DNA of 49,488 nucleotides, taken from Romboutsia maritimum. GTDB lineage: Bacteria > Bacillota > Clostridia > Peptostreptococcales > Peptostreptococcaceae. Shown one piece after another: positions 1-8,092 of the stretch. Made by a program: the position numbers and the translations under genes. The notes beneath the pieces are model-generated. The model was not told the origin of the DNA. It was given only the letters and a program-made list of their open reading frames with translations, and did not search any database. Where the stretch lies: NCBI RefSeq assembly GCF_002251085.2, contig NZ_NOJZ02000018.1:1-49488 (forward strand), given 5' to 3'. Positions within the stretch are counted from its first letter, which is position 1. Every line of letters begins with the position of its first letter.

Positions 1-34
1 GTGGTTTAATTTCACTTGTTACTCTTATTCCCAT
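1..34 (-). CDS. 5' fragment of an unidentified gene, cut by window edge
   Basis: Only the first eleven codons of a minus-strand gene are in the window, reading MGIRVTSEIKP. The start is supported by a strong ribosome site, GGAGAGG, eight bases before the ATG. An in-frame ATG eleven codons further upstream has no ribosome site and is less likely. Nothing can be said about function from eleven residues. Confidence 0.45.
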   Translation of the reverse strand, partial: MGIRVTSEIKP

Positions 35-454
35 AGCTATTACCTCTCCATCATTATATTTTGTCATTTTGAACAATTACAGCTTCATGATTAAGACTTA
101 TAGATATATTAACATACTTAAAATCTGTATGAATTTCTATAGTTCTAATTTTTAATTAACAATTAATCTTTATGTTTAATCATTTTTAAAAAAACATTTT
201 CCTTAGTCTTAATCTCAATCACTGTCTAAATTCATTCTATAATGTTACCCTAGGTAATGGTCAATGAAAAAAAGGTATTTATTTGTTATAAGTTTTTTTG
301 TTATTATAATTAAAAAACCATTGTAAATTATAGACTTTTATCGACTTTTATTTTTCTTTGTATATTCTTTTCGTCATTTTTCATGAATTTGAAGAGGTTT
401 TTAATTTTGTATTATTGTTTTTATTTTTAATTTTCTTAAAAATAAAAATTCAAT
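35..454. other. Intergenic region, about 420 bases
   Basis: No convincing gene. It holds a good minus-strand promoter with a dyad in its spacer (236-264), which points at the edge gene but lies about 200 bases from its start. An AT-only hairpin with 12-base perfect arms (419-430 and 436-447) lies just downstream of the NUDIX gene and may be its weak terminator. A short stretch around 70-165 is open for about 33 codons on the minus strand but has no start codon or ribosome site. Confidence 0.5.
236..264 (-). promoter_or_regulatory. Promoter with MerR-like dyad in the spacer
   Basis: On the minus strand, TTGACC and TATAGA are 17 bases apart. Between them lies the inverted repeat TTACCCTAGGTAA (245-257). 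A dyad placed between -35 and -10 is the hallmark of MerR-family promoters, although those usually have 19-20 base spacers. The site faces the gene cut by the left edge. The regulator is not visible. Confidence 0.4.
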
Positions 455-1018
455 TTATCTAAATGCCCTAGCTCTATTAATTATCTTCTTATATATTTCA
501 ATCAAATAAGGTTCATTGCTAAATTTATCAATATCTTCTACTGCTATCCATCTTACACCACTATTTTCATCTTCTTTTATTATAAGTTTATTTTCTTCAC
601 TTGCAATTAAAACATATGCAATAGATAAATGTAAATGTGAACTTACATATTTTCCTTTTTTTATATGCCCTAAAACAGGTAAAATATCAAGTGATATAAT
701 TTTATTATTTAAAGGCTTTATATCTCTTACACCAGTTTCTTCTATAGCTTCTTTTATAGCAACATTAAGCAAATCAGAATCACCATCAGCATGGCCTCCA
801 GTCCAGGCCCATGTTTTATAAATATTATGATGTACCATTAATACTTTATCTAAATTTTCATTCATAATAAATCCAGAACTAGTAATATGAGCAAATTCAT
901 TTTCTCTAATTAATATATTATTAGGAAAAGTATCTATATATTTAAGTATTACCCTTTTATCACTTATTTCCTGAGTTGTATCTGGAATAAATTGTTCTAT
1001 ATTTTTTCTAAATAACAT
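455..1018 (-). CDS. NUDIX hydrolase
   Basis: A 187-residue cytoplasmic protein of the NUDIX superfamily, whose members hydrolyse nucleoside diphosphates linked to another group. The Nudix box spans about residues 74-97: GGHADGD is followed by KEAIEETGV, which carries the metal-binding REUxEExGU core with Lys in place of the first Arg. The usual Glu six residues after the first Gly is Ser here. A short N-terminal extension of about 45 residues precedes the fold. The substrate cannot be told from the sequence. AAGGTGGG lies about 11 bases before the ATG. It stands alone, with an AT-only hairpin downstream. Confidence 0.85.
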   Translation of the reverse strand: MLFRKNIEQFIPDTTQEISDKRVILKYIDTFPNNILIRENEFAHITSSGFIMNENLDKVLMVHHNIYKTWAWTGGHADGDSDLLNVAIKEAIEETGVRDIKPLNNKIISLDILPVLGHIKKGKYVSSHLHLSIAYVLIASEENKLIIKEDENSGVRWIAVEDIDKFSNEPYLIEIYKKIINRARAFR

Positions 1019-1124
1019 AATTCATATTCCCACCTTGTAAACTTAATTTTTAATACTAAAATTATAACATATATTATTTAATAATTTTTTTTATATTGCT
1101 AATTTAAAATATAAAATTAGCATA

Positions 1125-1172
1125 AAAAGAAGTATAATTTTTTGTACAAAGACAAAGTATTATACTTCTTTT
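1125..1172 (-). terminator. Rho-independent terminator
   Basis: Inverted repeat with 14-base arms (1125-1138 and 1159-1172; AAGAAGTATAAT core), followed on the minus strand by a short T-rich run. It lies 14 bases past the stop of the small membrane protein gene at 1186-1548. Confidence 0.65.
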
Positions 1173-1185
1173 AAAGAATTTCTTT

Positions 1186-1548
1186 TTATTTTTTATTTTT
1201 TTTAGTTTTATTGTTATTATTATGTTGAATTTCACGTATATATTTTTTGTTTATTCTTAGTCCAAATACATGTAAAATAAATGCTGCTGCTATTGTAGTT
1301 ATCGCTAATATGCTAAGATTTATTACTTTAAATATGAAAAGCAACGGAATTAAAATATACAGTATACCTACAGATATATATAAAATTCTTTGAGTTCTTA
1401 TAAATTTTTTTTCATCTTTAATTTTAAACTTTTCTTCATTTGGATACATGAATTTCTTAGATTTAGAGATGGACGCTACCACTAAAACAAGTCCCATTAA
1501 AAACTCTGCAATTACTAGTGCAATTTCCATATAAGATAATTTATTCAT
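1186..1548 (-). CDS. Small membrane protein, unknown function
   Basis: A 120-residue protein with three predicted membrane segments (about residues 7-28, 52-73 and 76-99), a charged loop between the first two and a very basic, Asn/Lys-rich C-terminal tail ending in KTKKNKK. No enzymatic motif is visible and I do not recognise the family. It is monocistronic, with its own terminator just downstream and more than 100 bases of non-coding sequence on each side. The GGGGGC ribosome site before the ATG supports the start. Confidence 0.6.
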   Translation of the reverse strand: MNKLSYMEIALVIAEFLMGLVLVVASISKSKKFMYPNEEKFKIKDEKKFIRTQRILYISVGILYILIPLLFIFKVINLSILAITTIAAAFILHVFGLRINKKYIREIQHNNNNKTKKNKK

Positions 1549-1674
1549 TTATGCCCCCCTATTTACAATGATTTTATATTATTAATTAGCATTATAACAA
1601 TCCTTTATTAGAATATCATATTATAATAAATTTTTCATGAAATATATAAAATCTCTGTAAGATAGAAAGTTAAA

Positions 1675-2301
1675 TTATTTCTTAAGATACCAAAAATTGC
1701 ATACCCCATCTCCATTTGCAAGAGTTTTCGTCCGTTGTAAATATGCTCCCATGTAATTAGATATAATAAAATCTAATTTACACATGTATGGAATAAGCTC
1801 TGTAACTTTTTCTTGACTAAAAAGTTTACAAATTCCACACTCATAAAAATTAACCCCATATTCATTTACACTTGGTCCATAGATAAATTCCGAAACAAAA
1901 TTAGATTTGTATTTTCTTATTCTAGATTTTTTAGATAATTGATTGCGTTTGATTTGCCACTCATGTGTAAAATAGTTCTTTGATTTTATCTTAATATATA
2001 TCTTGATCTTTGATGACTTTTCAAATATATTAGTTAGCATATTGCCTACATCCTGGCTTTTTATCATACCATCTCCAGCTTTATAAATAGACACTACCAT
2101 CGCTCCAGTTAAAATATTTGTAGTAAATGGATTTTTAATTCCTCCAATATAAGGAGATCTTAAAATAATTTTTTTATAATTTTTTTTAGCCTTTTTTAGA
2201 ATATCCTTTGTTGTTTTATTATTATAATAAACTTCAAGTTCATTCTTAAAGTCTTTTTTTAGAAAAGACCATACAATTCTAGCATGAATGTCATATTTCA
2301 T
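1675..2301 (-). CDS. ATC-hydrolase family protein
   Basis: A 208-residue protein resembling the L-2-amino-thiazoline-4-carboxylic acid hydrolase family. The family signature is in the C-terminal third: CGICKLF, then PYMCKLDF, then the closing RTKTLANGDGVCNFWY block with its conserved Cys. In clostridia members are common as orphan genes and most are not characterised, so thiazoline hydrolysis is only the namesake activity. The N-terminal part is basic. No signal peptide is seen. The ribosome site GGGGGT precedes the ATG. It is not in an obvious operon. Confidence 0.75.
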   Translation of the reverse strand: MKYDIHARIVWSFLKKDFKNELEVYYNNKTTKDILKKAKKNYKKIILRSPYIGGIKNPFTTNILTGAMVVSIYKAGDGMIKSQDVGNMLTNIFEKSSKIKIYIKIKSKNYFTHEWQIKRNQLSKKSRIRKYKSNFVSEFIYGPSVNEYGVNFYECGICKLFSQEKVTELIPYMCKLDFIISNYMGAYLQRTKTLANGDGVCNFWYLKK

Positions 2302-2459
2302 TTGAATTACAACCCCCTATTGTCATTTTGATTTATTAATTTTATATATATAATTAAACTTCTATACTTATATATATTCAACATATCACATAAATTCTCC
2401 TTATGCTTTTTAAAATTAGTATAACTAAATCCATATTCAAGTTGTTGATATTACGGACA

Positions 2460-2503
2460 TACTAAAAAGAAGGAATTGTAAAACTAGTCCCTTCTTTTTA
2501 GTA
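2460..2503. terminator. Rho-independent terminator, probably bidirectional
   Basis: Perfect 14-base inverted repeat (2460-2473 and 2490-2503) with TTTTT in the arm and a 16-base loop. It lies 25 bases downstream of the HD-domain gene on the minus strand. Confidence 0.7.
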
Positions 2504-2527
2504 TAATTCTTTAATTTTATATAAAAT

Positions 2528-3103
2528 TTATATATTTCCTTTTAATCCTATTTCTTCTGCAACTTCACGCATTCCTATTATAGTCTGATTAATTACTTCA
2601 TCTAATGTCATATTTAACATCTGCGCTCCATTTTCTATTACACTTCTATCAACACCTGCTGCAAATCCTTTAGATTTATATTTTTTCTTAACAGATTTTA
2701 ATTCTAAATCTAATATACTTTTAGATGGTCTCATTATTGCCGCTGCACTTATAAGTCCTGTAAGTTCATCTATAGTATATAATACTTTTTCCATATTATT
2801 TTCGGGTTTTATATCTGCTACTAATCCATATCCATGACTTTGTACTGCATGTATATATTCTTCAGATATTCCTTTTTCCTCCATTATTTCTCTAACTTTT
2901 ATACAATGTTCATCTGGATATAATTCATAATCTAAATCATGTAACAAACCTACAATTCCCCATTTTTCTTCATCTTCATTATAGATTCTTGAAAAATGCT
3001 TCATTACACCCTCTACAGTAAGTGCATGTTTTATCAAATGCTCTGATTTATTATACTCTTTAAGTAAATCAAATGCATCTTTTCTACTAAGTTCTTTTCC
3101 CAT
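2528..3103 (-). CDS. HD-domain phosphohydrolase
   Basis: A 191-residue HD-superfamily metal-dependent phosphohydrolase. The N-terminal half has the first metal His in LIKHALTVEGVMKHF (about residue 26) and the HD pair in LLHDLDYELY (about residue 56), followed by a further His-rich helix, AVQSHGYG. The C-terminal half is a helical extension ending in EVAEEIGLKGNI. Proteins of this type are often annotated as HDIG-domain hydrolases and occur alone in clostridial genomes; the substrate is unknown. A ribosome site (AAAGGGAG) precedes the ATG and a terminator follows. Confidence 0.8.
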   Translation of the reverse strand: MGKELSRKDAFDLLKEYNKSEHLIKHALTVEGVMKHFSRIYNEDEEKWGIVGLLHDLDYELYPDEHCIKVREIMEEKGISEEYIHAVQSHGYGLVADIKPENNMEKVLYTIDELTGLISAAAIMRPSKSILDLELKSVKKKYKSKGFAAGVDRSVIENGAQMLNMTLDEVINQTIIGMREVAEEIGLKGNI

Positions 3104-3215
3104 ATATACAACTCCCTTTAAAAGAATAAATTTTGTAAATTATATTTTAGACATTTAAATATATAATTTACATATTATTATCCATAATTGTAAGTCTATT
3201 TCCAAATTTTTTCAA

Positions 3216-5150
3216 TTATTTTTTTATTCGTGCAAAATATCTTGTATGAAGTAATTCGTGAGCTTTATGACTTAAAGGATAATCTAAGTATTTGTCGTAA
3301 ATAGCTAATACTTCTGGATTTTCATTAGATCTTCTAAGTTCTTTAGATCTGTCTATATCATTTAAACCTTCTGCTCTTTTTTCTAAAGCTTCTTTTTTAT
3401 TTCTCGCCTTTGGCTGTCCTCCTCCGCCAATGCATCCTCCTGTGCATGCCATAATTTCTATAGCATGGAAAAACTCTTCACCAGATCTTATTTTATCGAG
3501 CATTTTACCCGCCTCTCTAAGACCATGTGCTACTCCTATTCTTAACTTTAAATCTCCAACTTCAAGTTCACAAGTTCTAAATCCTTCCCACCCTCTGAGG
3601 CACTCAAATTCTATATTATCAACTTTTTTACCTGTCATTTTTTCTACTGCTGTTCTTGTTGCAGCTTCTATTACTCCACCTGTTCTACCAAATATAATTC
3701 CAGCACCAGTATATTCTCCTAATACTTGGTCTATTTCTTGACCTTCTATTTCTTTTAAATTTATTCCTGTATCTTCAAATATTTTTATAAGTTCTTTAGT
3801 TGTAATTACATAATCAACATCATAATTTAAACCTCTTGAAAATTCTGGTCTAGATGCTTCATATTTTTTAGCAGTACAAGGCATAATTGCTACTGATGTT
3901 ACTTGATTTCTTGCAAAACCTTTTTCTTTTGCCCATAAATCTTTTGCAACTGTTGCAAACATCTGCATAGGTGATTTTGCTGAAGAAGGTACATCTAGCA
4001 TATCTGCATGATTTTGTTCTATAAATTTTACCCATGCAGGACAACAAGAAGTAAGTATTGGAAGCTTAACTGTTTTATCCCCTGAAAAATATCTTTCAAG
4101 TCTATCTTGGAGTTCTGCTGCTTCTTCCATTATAGTTAAATCAGCTGCCCAAGTAGTATCAAAAACATAGTCTACTCCTAATTTTCTAAGTCCTGCTGCT
4201 AACTTGTTTTCAACATTATCTCCAGGCTCAAATCCAAAAGCTTCTCCAACAGTTACTCTTATTGCTGGCGCCATTTGAGTTATAACAATTTTATTAGGAG
4301 TTGCTAAATCTCTTAAAAATTTCAAAGTGTTATCTCCTGCAGTTATAGCATTAACCGGACAAGAAGTAATGCATTGACCACAGTGAGTACATCTTGTATA
4401 ATCTATATAATGTTGTTTCTTTTGCTCCCCAATTATACAATCAACTGGACAAGCTCTTTTACACGCTCCACATCCTATGCATCTATCTGTTATAGTTAGT
4501 TTTATAAGATGATTACATTGAGAAGTGTAGCATCTATTTTCTTCTATATGTTCTTCAATTTCTTCATAAAATTCACCTATTATTTCCTCCATAATGTTAT
4601 GTGTCTGATTCATTCTAGTTTTAACATTGCTTGCTAGAGTTCTTAAAAGATAAACATCTCGCATATTAGATTTGCCTTTTGCTATTCTATCTAATATTCT
4701 CCACATTCTGCATATTTCATTTTCTACCTTTTTATAATTTTCATAGCTACCATCCTTCATTTTACCTATTAAATAATCTATGTAAAATTTAGCATATTGA
4801 ATTATACAATCTTCCTCTGATAAAATTATAATGCTTCTTTTTCTATTTTCATTAAAAAATTTAAAATCTAAAATTTCGTCTAGGCTTTCCTTTGTCAAAA
4901 ACCTTCCAAAAGGAATTCCTAATTGAGCCGCTTTAAAATCACTTTCATTTATTAATCCTCCAGCAATATTTATTATATCTCTAAGAGTAGCACCTTCTGG
5001 AGCATCTATTATTCCTGGATTATTTACTTTTCCAGAAATAGCTATATTACGTTTATTTTCATCTGTTATATTTTTTAATTCTTCTTCACTAAATACAGAA
5101 AATACAGATCCCAATGAACTTTGTATCATACTTGCTTTTTTATCTGTCAT
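3216..5150 (-). CDS. [FeFe] hydrogenase with NuoF/HydB-like N-terminus
   Basis: A 644-residue catalytic [FeFe] hydrogenase that interconverts H2 with protons and electrons. Residues about 36-100 form an SLBB domain, and 105-212 resemble the C-terminal domain of NuoF/HydB. In that domain the cysteines that bind the [4Fe-4S] cluster in NuoF are missing: the CGKCTPC region is replaced by a Lys/Tyr-rich stretch. Two [4Fe-4S] ferredoxin motifs follow (C224, 227, 230, 234 and C254, 257, 260, 264). The H-cluster motifs are complete: TSCCP (367-371), MPCTAKK (423-429) and EIMACTGGCIGGG (565-577). There is no flavin domain and no partner subunit gene next to it, so the electron partner is probably ferredoxin or a protein encoded elsewhere. 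Cytoplasmic. Confidence 0.93.
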   Translation of the reverse strand: MTDKKASMIQSSLGSVFSVFSEEELKNITDENKRNIAISGKVNNPGIIDAPEGATLRDIINIAGGLINESDFKAAQLGIPFGRFLTKESLDEILDFKFFNENRKRSIIILSEEDCIIQYAKFYIDYLIGKMKDGSYENYKKVENEICRMWRILDRIAKGKSNMRDVYLLRTLASNVKTRMNQTHNIMEEIIGEFYEEIEEHIEENRCYTSQCNHLIKLTITDRCIGCGACKRACPVDCIIGEQKKQHYIDYTRCTHCGQCITSCPVNAITAGDNTLKFLRDLATPNKIVITQMAPAIRVTVGEAFGFEPGDNVENKLAAGLRKLGVDYVFDTTWAADLTIMEEAAELQDRLERYFSGDKTVKLPILTSCCPAWVKFIEQNHADMLDVPSSAKSPMQMFATVAKDLWAKEKGFARNQVTSVAIMPCTAKKYEASRPEFSRGLNYDVDYVITTKELIKIFEDTGINLKEIEGQEIDQVLGEYTGAGIIFGRTGGVIEAATRTAVEKMTGKKVDNIEFECLRGWEGFRTCELEVGDLKLRIGVAHGLREAGKMLDKIRSGEEFFHAIEIMACTGGCIGGGGQPKARNKKEALEKRAEGLNDIDRSKELRRSNENPEVLAIYDKYLDYPLSHKAHELLHTRYFARIKK

Positions 5151-5237
5151 GATTTAACACTCCCTATAAATATACTAAATTCTATTAATTAATTTGTCCT
5201 AGTTATATAAATGGTATTCTTATTTTCTGTAATGCAA

Positions 5238-5276
5238 ATAGGAGTATTTAAAAAATTACATTTTAAATACTCCTAT
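5238..5276 (-). terminator. Hairpin terminator
   Basis: Perfect 16-base inverted repeat (5238-5253 and 5261-5276; AGGAGTATTTAAAA core) with a 7-base loop, 28 bases downstream of the NlpC/P60 gene. The T-run after it on the minus strand is short, so termination may be partial. Confidence 0.55.
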
Positions 5277-5304
5277 GTTTATATAGATATCTATAAATAT
5301 ATCA

Positions 5305-6021
5305 TTATGGTCTTCTAGCTCCCTTAAATTTTGTACTATAGTATCCACTTAATTTGGATTTAATAACACCATCCTTAGGATTCGCTGCATGGATAAATTC
5401 ATCATTGCCAACATACATTCCTACGTGACTTATTCTTCCTTTATTCATTGTGTCAAAGAATAGCAAGTCTCCCACTTGTAAATCTTTTTTATCCACAGCT
5501 TTTCCTACTTTTGCTTGTTCATATGAAACTCTAGGTATATCTTTATTAAGTGCATTTTTATAAATATATTGAGTTAACCCCGAACAATCAAAATTATTTG
5601 GACCCGTTGCCCCCCATACATAATCTTTACCTAATTGTTTATTTAATAATTCTGTTATTTTATTCTTTGTTGTCTTATTCATAGTAGATGAAATTGTTGA
5701 AGTTTCTGAAGTTGAAATTTCTTTTGGTTTTTTAGTGTCTTCTAATTTCATATTATTAATATATCCTAATACATTATCTAATTCAGAGTTTGATGTATTA
5801 GATGTTAAATTAGAATAATTATTATTACTTGATGTACCATGAATAGGACAACAATTAGTATTAGAACTTCCTGTAATAGTATTTAATAATATTTTTGAAA
5901 AATCTAAGTTATTTATAGAATTATTATTTGATACTCTAGATGTACTAGAATTAACATTTGTATTTTTCAAAGCATTTAATAATGTAATAGTAACTAATTG
6001 TCTTGAATCCATAAAGCTCAT
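5305..6021 (-). CDS. NlpC/P60 family peptidase, no signal peptide
   Basis: A 238-residue protein with a C-terminal NlpC/P60 (C40) domain from about residue 122. The catalytic Cys is in NNFDCSGL (C146), the His in SHVGMYVG (H199) and a third polar residue in FIHAAN (H211). Such enzymes cleave peptide stems of peptidoglycan. The N-terminal 110 residues are low complexity, rich in Asn, Ser and Thr, with an isolated CCPIHG motif at 57-62. There is no signal peptide or membrane segment at the N-terminus, unusual for a wall hydrolase. Delivery might be by spore assembly, a phage-like particle or lysis. The ribosome site GGGGGTG supports the start. Confidence 0.85.
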   Translation of the reverse strand: MSFMDSRQLVTITLLNALKNTNVNSSTSRVSNNNSINNLDFSKILLNTITGSSNTNCCPIHGTSSNNNYSNLTSNTSNSELDNVLGYINNMKLEDTKKPKEISTSETSTISSTMNKTTKNKITELLNKQLGKDYVWGATGPNNFDCSGLTQYIYKNALNKDIPRVSYEQAKVGKAVDKKDLQVGDLLFFDTMNKGRISHVGMYVGNDEFIHAANPKDGVIKSKLSGYYSTKFKGARRP

Positions 6022-6170
6022 ATTTTCACCCCCGTTTTATTTGTATAATTTAAATTATATTACATAAAATAAAAATTTAATATCTATTTTTATCCTATAT
6101 AATATAATTCGACGCTTTCTTTATTTATTTTACTTTAAATTTATAAATTACTTTAAAAAATTTTAAAAAA

Positions 6171-6202
6171 ATAAAAGCCTAAAGATATCTTCAGGCTTTT
6201 AT
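6171..6202 (-). terminator. Strong Rho-independent terminator
   Basis: Near-perfect palindrome (arms 6171-6180 and 6193-6202, with AAGATATCTT between) followed on the minus strand by a long T-run. It begins two bases after the stop codon of the small ORF at 6204-6353, supporting that ORF as a transcribed unit. Confidence 0.8.
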
Positions 6203-6203
6203 T

Positions 6204-6353
6204 TTATATATTTTTAATTTTATCAATTAATTTTTTTAATAATATATCTTTTAATTGGTTATTTAAATCTTTTGATGTTATTTTATTTTCAGCTTTATTT
6301 TTCCCATTTTCTTTACCCTTTTTATTAGATTTCATCACTTTTTTATTTTTCAT
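6204..6353 (-). CDS. Small basic protein, 49 residues, unknown
   Basis: An ORF of 49 codons starting MKNKKVMKSNKKGK and ending LLKKLIDKIKNI. About a third of the residues are Lys. The N-terminal half is a hydrophilic Lys/Asn/Gly stretch, and the C-terminal half could form an amphipathic helix. A perfect GGAGG ribosome site stands seven bases before the ATG and a strong terminator follows the stop directly, so it looks like a complete small gene. I do not recognise it. Its neighbours are a signal-less NlpC/P60 protein and a CWB2 surface protein. Confidence 0.6.
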   Translation of the reverse strand: MKNKKVMKSNKKGKENGKNKAENKITSKDLNNQLKDILLKKLIDKIKNI

Positions 6354-6433
6354 ATACATACCTCCATAAATTTAATTAATTTATGTCTTATTTTATAAAT
6401 ATGTATATTTCTTTATAAAGTTACATGTTTATT

Positions 6434-7915
6434 CTATAAATTGATTTCAAATGTATTTATACTATAATATTCATCATTATTAGTAATAGGTGTTCCATTT
6501 TGATGATATGTATTCCATACAAAAGTAAAGCTTTTTAATTCTTCTGGTTTAGTTTTTTCTAAAGTTATTACTAAATATCCTTCCTTTGACTCGCCCTCAT
6601 AGATATATCCATCAAACTGCTCACTAGATATCCAGTCTACTTCTGCTATCTCTCCTGTATTCGTTTTAATTATTCCCTGAGACGGATATGTATTTATCAT
6701 AAAATTATTTTTATTTTCTAAGCTAAACTTTAATATTACCGTTGTTTTATCTTTATTTAAATCATTTATTTTAACATCAGAAGCTTTATAGTATTCGCAT
6801 GCGTTAACCATGTTTTTAAATACACCAACTTCTTTTATCCCTTGAGTTATTTTACTATCTGTAATATTTAAATTATTTATAGTATATATGTAATCATTTT
6901 TATTAGTTAAAGATAAGTTACTACTTGTATTTATATTTGTATTATTATTTTCAGTATCATTTGAATTTGAATCATTTTCAATAATACCAGTTATAGGATT
7001 TCCTTTTCCGTTAGTAATATTTATACATTGTTGAATAGTAGTTTCATCCACTCCGCCTAATGCAATTAGCTTTGTTGCATTTTTTAGTATAGATTTATCA
7101 CTTCCATTATTAACAAGAACTACAGGCTTATCTTTAGCTAATGATGATACTGTAAGAGCATCTACCAGCTTATATCCTTTAGATAAGTAAAGTTCTCTAC
7201 TACTCGTATAAAATTCTTTAATAACTTTTTTATTAGTTTCGAATCTGTCTTTTCCACCTATTCTTATTGCATTTTTTTCTTTTACTAAATTTTCACTTAT
7301 TACATTTTTTTCCCCAAGTGCATATATCTTAGCATTTTTTGCTAAATTATCAGCTGAATATCCATCAGTAAGAATTATTGGGACACCATCTCTTGCAGCT
7401 ACAGCCGAACCGCTCATTGCATCAGCTTCTCCTTTGTATCCATTTACCAAAAGAATCTTATCTACACTTTTTATAGATAAAATTTTATTTGATACATTAA
7501 CACTTGTTTGTATTCTATCTGTTCCACCTATTCTTTCAACTTGAATGTTGTTAATTTTCAATTCATTTTCTACGGTATTACTTATTGCATCTTTTTCTCC
7601 AATTATAAATACTTTTTTAACACCTTTTAATCTTGTATTTGTAGCTTGTGGTATTTTATTTTTTTGAACCAGTAATATAGGTGAATTTGTTGCACCTGAT
7701 AAACCTGCTGCACTTAAACCATCTGCTAAACTCTGATCTGAATTAACTAGTATCACTGTATCATAATTTTGTTTATCTGCTATTTTACCTGCCGTTTCAT
7801 ATCTATCTATACCTTGTATCTTATCTACACTAGATAAAGCATATGATTTAGGAACACCTACTAATGCTATAGATATTGATGTTATTAATAATAATAGTTT
7901 TTTACTTATTTTCAT
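6434..7915 (-). CDS. CWB2 cell-wall anchored surface protein
   Basis: A 493-residue secreted protein. A signal peptide covers about residues 1-26 (basic start, hydrophobic core, cleavage near SYALSS). Three cell wall binding repeats 2 (CWB2) follow at about 33-300; their starts are marked by RYETAGKIA, DRIQTSVNV and DRFETNKKV, each after an IxGG or IQGI turn. CWB2 triplets anchor proteins non-covalently to the anionic wall polymer in Clostridioides difficile and relatives. A Ser/Asn/Thr-rich linker (about 305-335) leads to a C-terminal domain of about 150 residues, likely beta-rich, with no recognised motif. Monocistronic. Confidence 0.9.
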   Translation of the reverse strand: MKISKKLLLLITSISIALVGVPKSYALSSVDKIQGIDRYETAGKIADKQNYDTVILVNSDQSLADGLSAAGLSGATNSPILLVQKNKIPQATNTRLKGVKKVFIIGEKDAISNTVENELKINNIQVERIGGTDRIQTSVNVSNKILSIKSVDKILLVNGYKGEADAMSGSAVAARDGVPIILTDGYSADNLAKNAKIYALGEKNVISENLVKEKNAIRIGGKDRFETNKKVIKEFYTSSRELYLSKGYKLVDALTVSSLAKDKPVVLVNNGSDKSILKNATKLIALGGVDETTIQQCINITNGKGNPITGIIENDSNSNDTENNNTNINTSSNLSLTNKNDYIYTINNLNITDSKITQGIKEVGVFKNMVNACEYYKASDVKINDLNKDKTTVILKFSLENKNNFMINTYPSQGIIKTNTGEIAEVDWISSEQFDGYIYEGESKEGYLVITLEKTKPEELKSFTFVWNTYHQNGTPITNNDEYYSINTFEINL

Positions 7916-8044
7916 ACTTAAATTCTCCCTCTTTTCATATATGGATAATTATATTTTCACAATTTGTAAATTGCTAATTTTTTCAAATTATATGTATCTA
8001 TTAAATTATCTCATAAATTTAAGTAAATTGCTTTATTTAAATAA

Positions 8045-8077
8045 GAACCGTACGAAAATTTAATTCCTATACGGTTC
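8045..8077 (-). terminator. Terminator of the GntR-ABC operon
   Basis: Inverted repeat GAACCGTA / TACGGTTC (8045-8052 and 8070-8077) followed on the minus strand by TTATTT, 15 bases past the permease stop codon. Confidence 0.7.
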
Positions 8078-8092
8078 CTATTTTTAAATTTG

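Noticed and set aside
66..165. Coding-like minus-strand stretch of about 33 codons before the edge gene
   Set aside because: No start codon or ribosome site; could be chance or a decayed gene, not enough to call.
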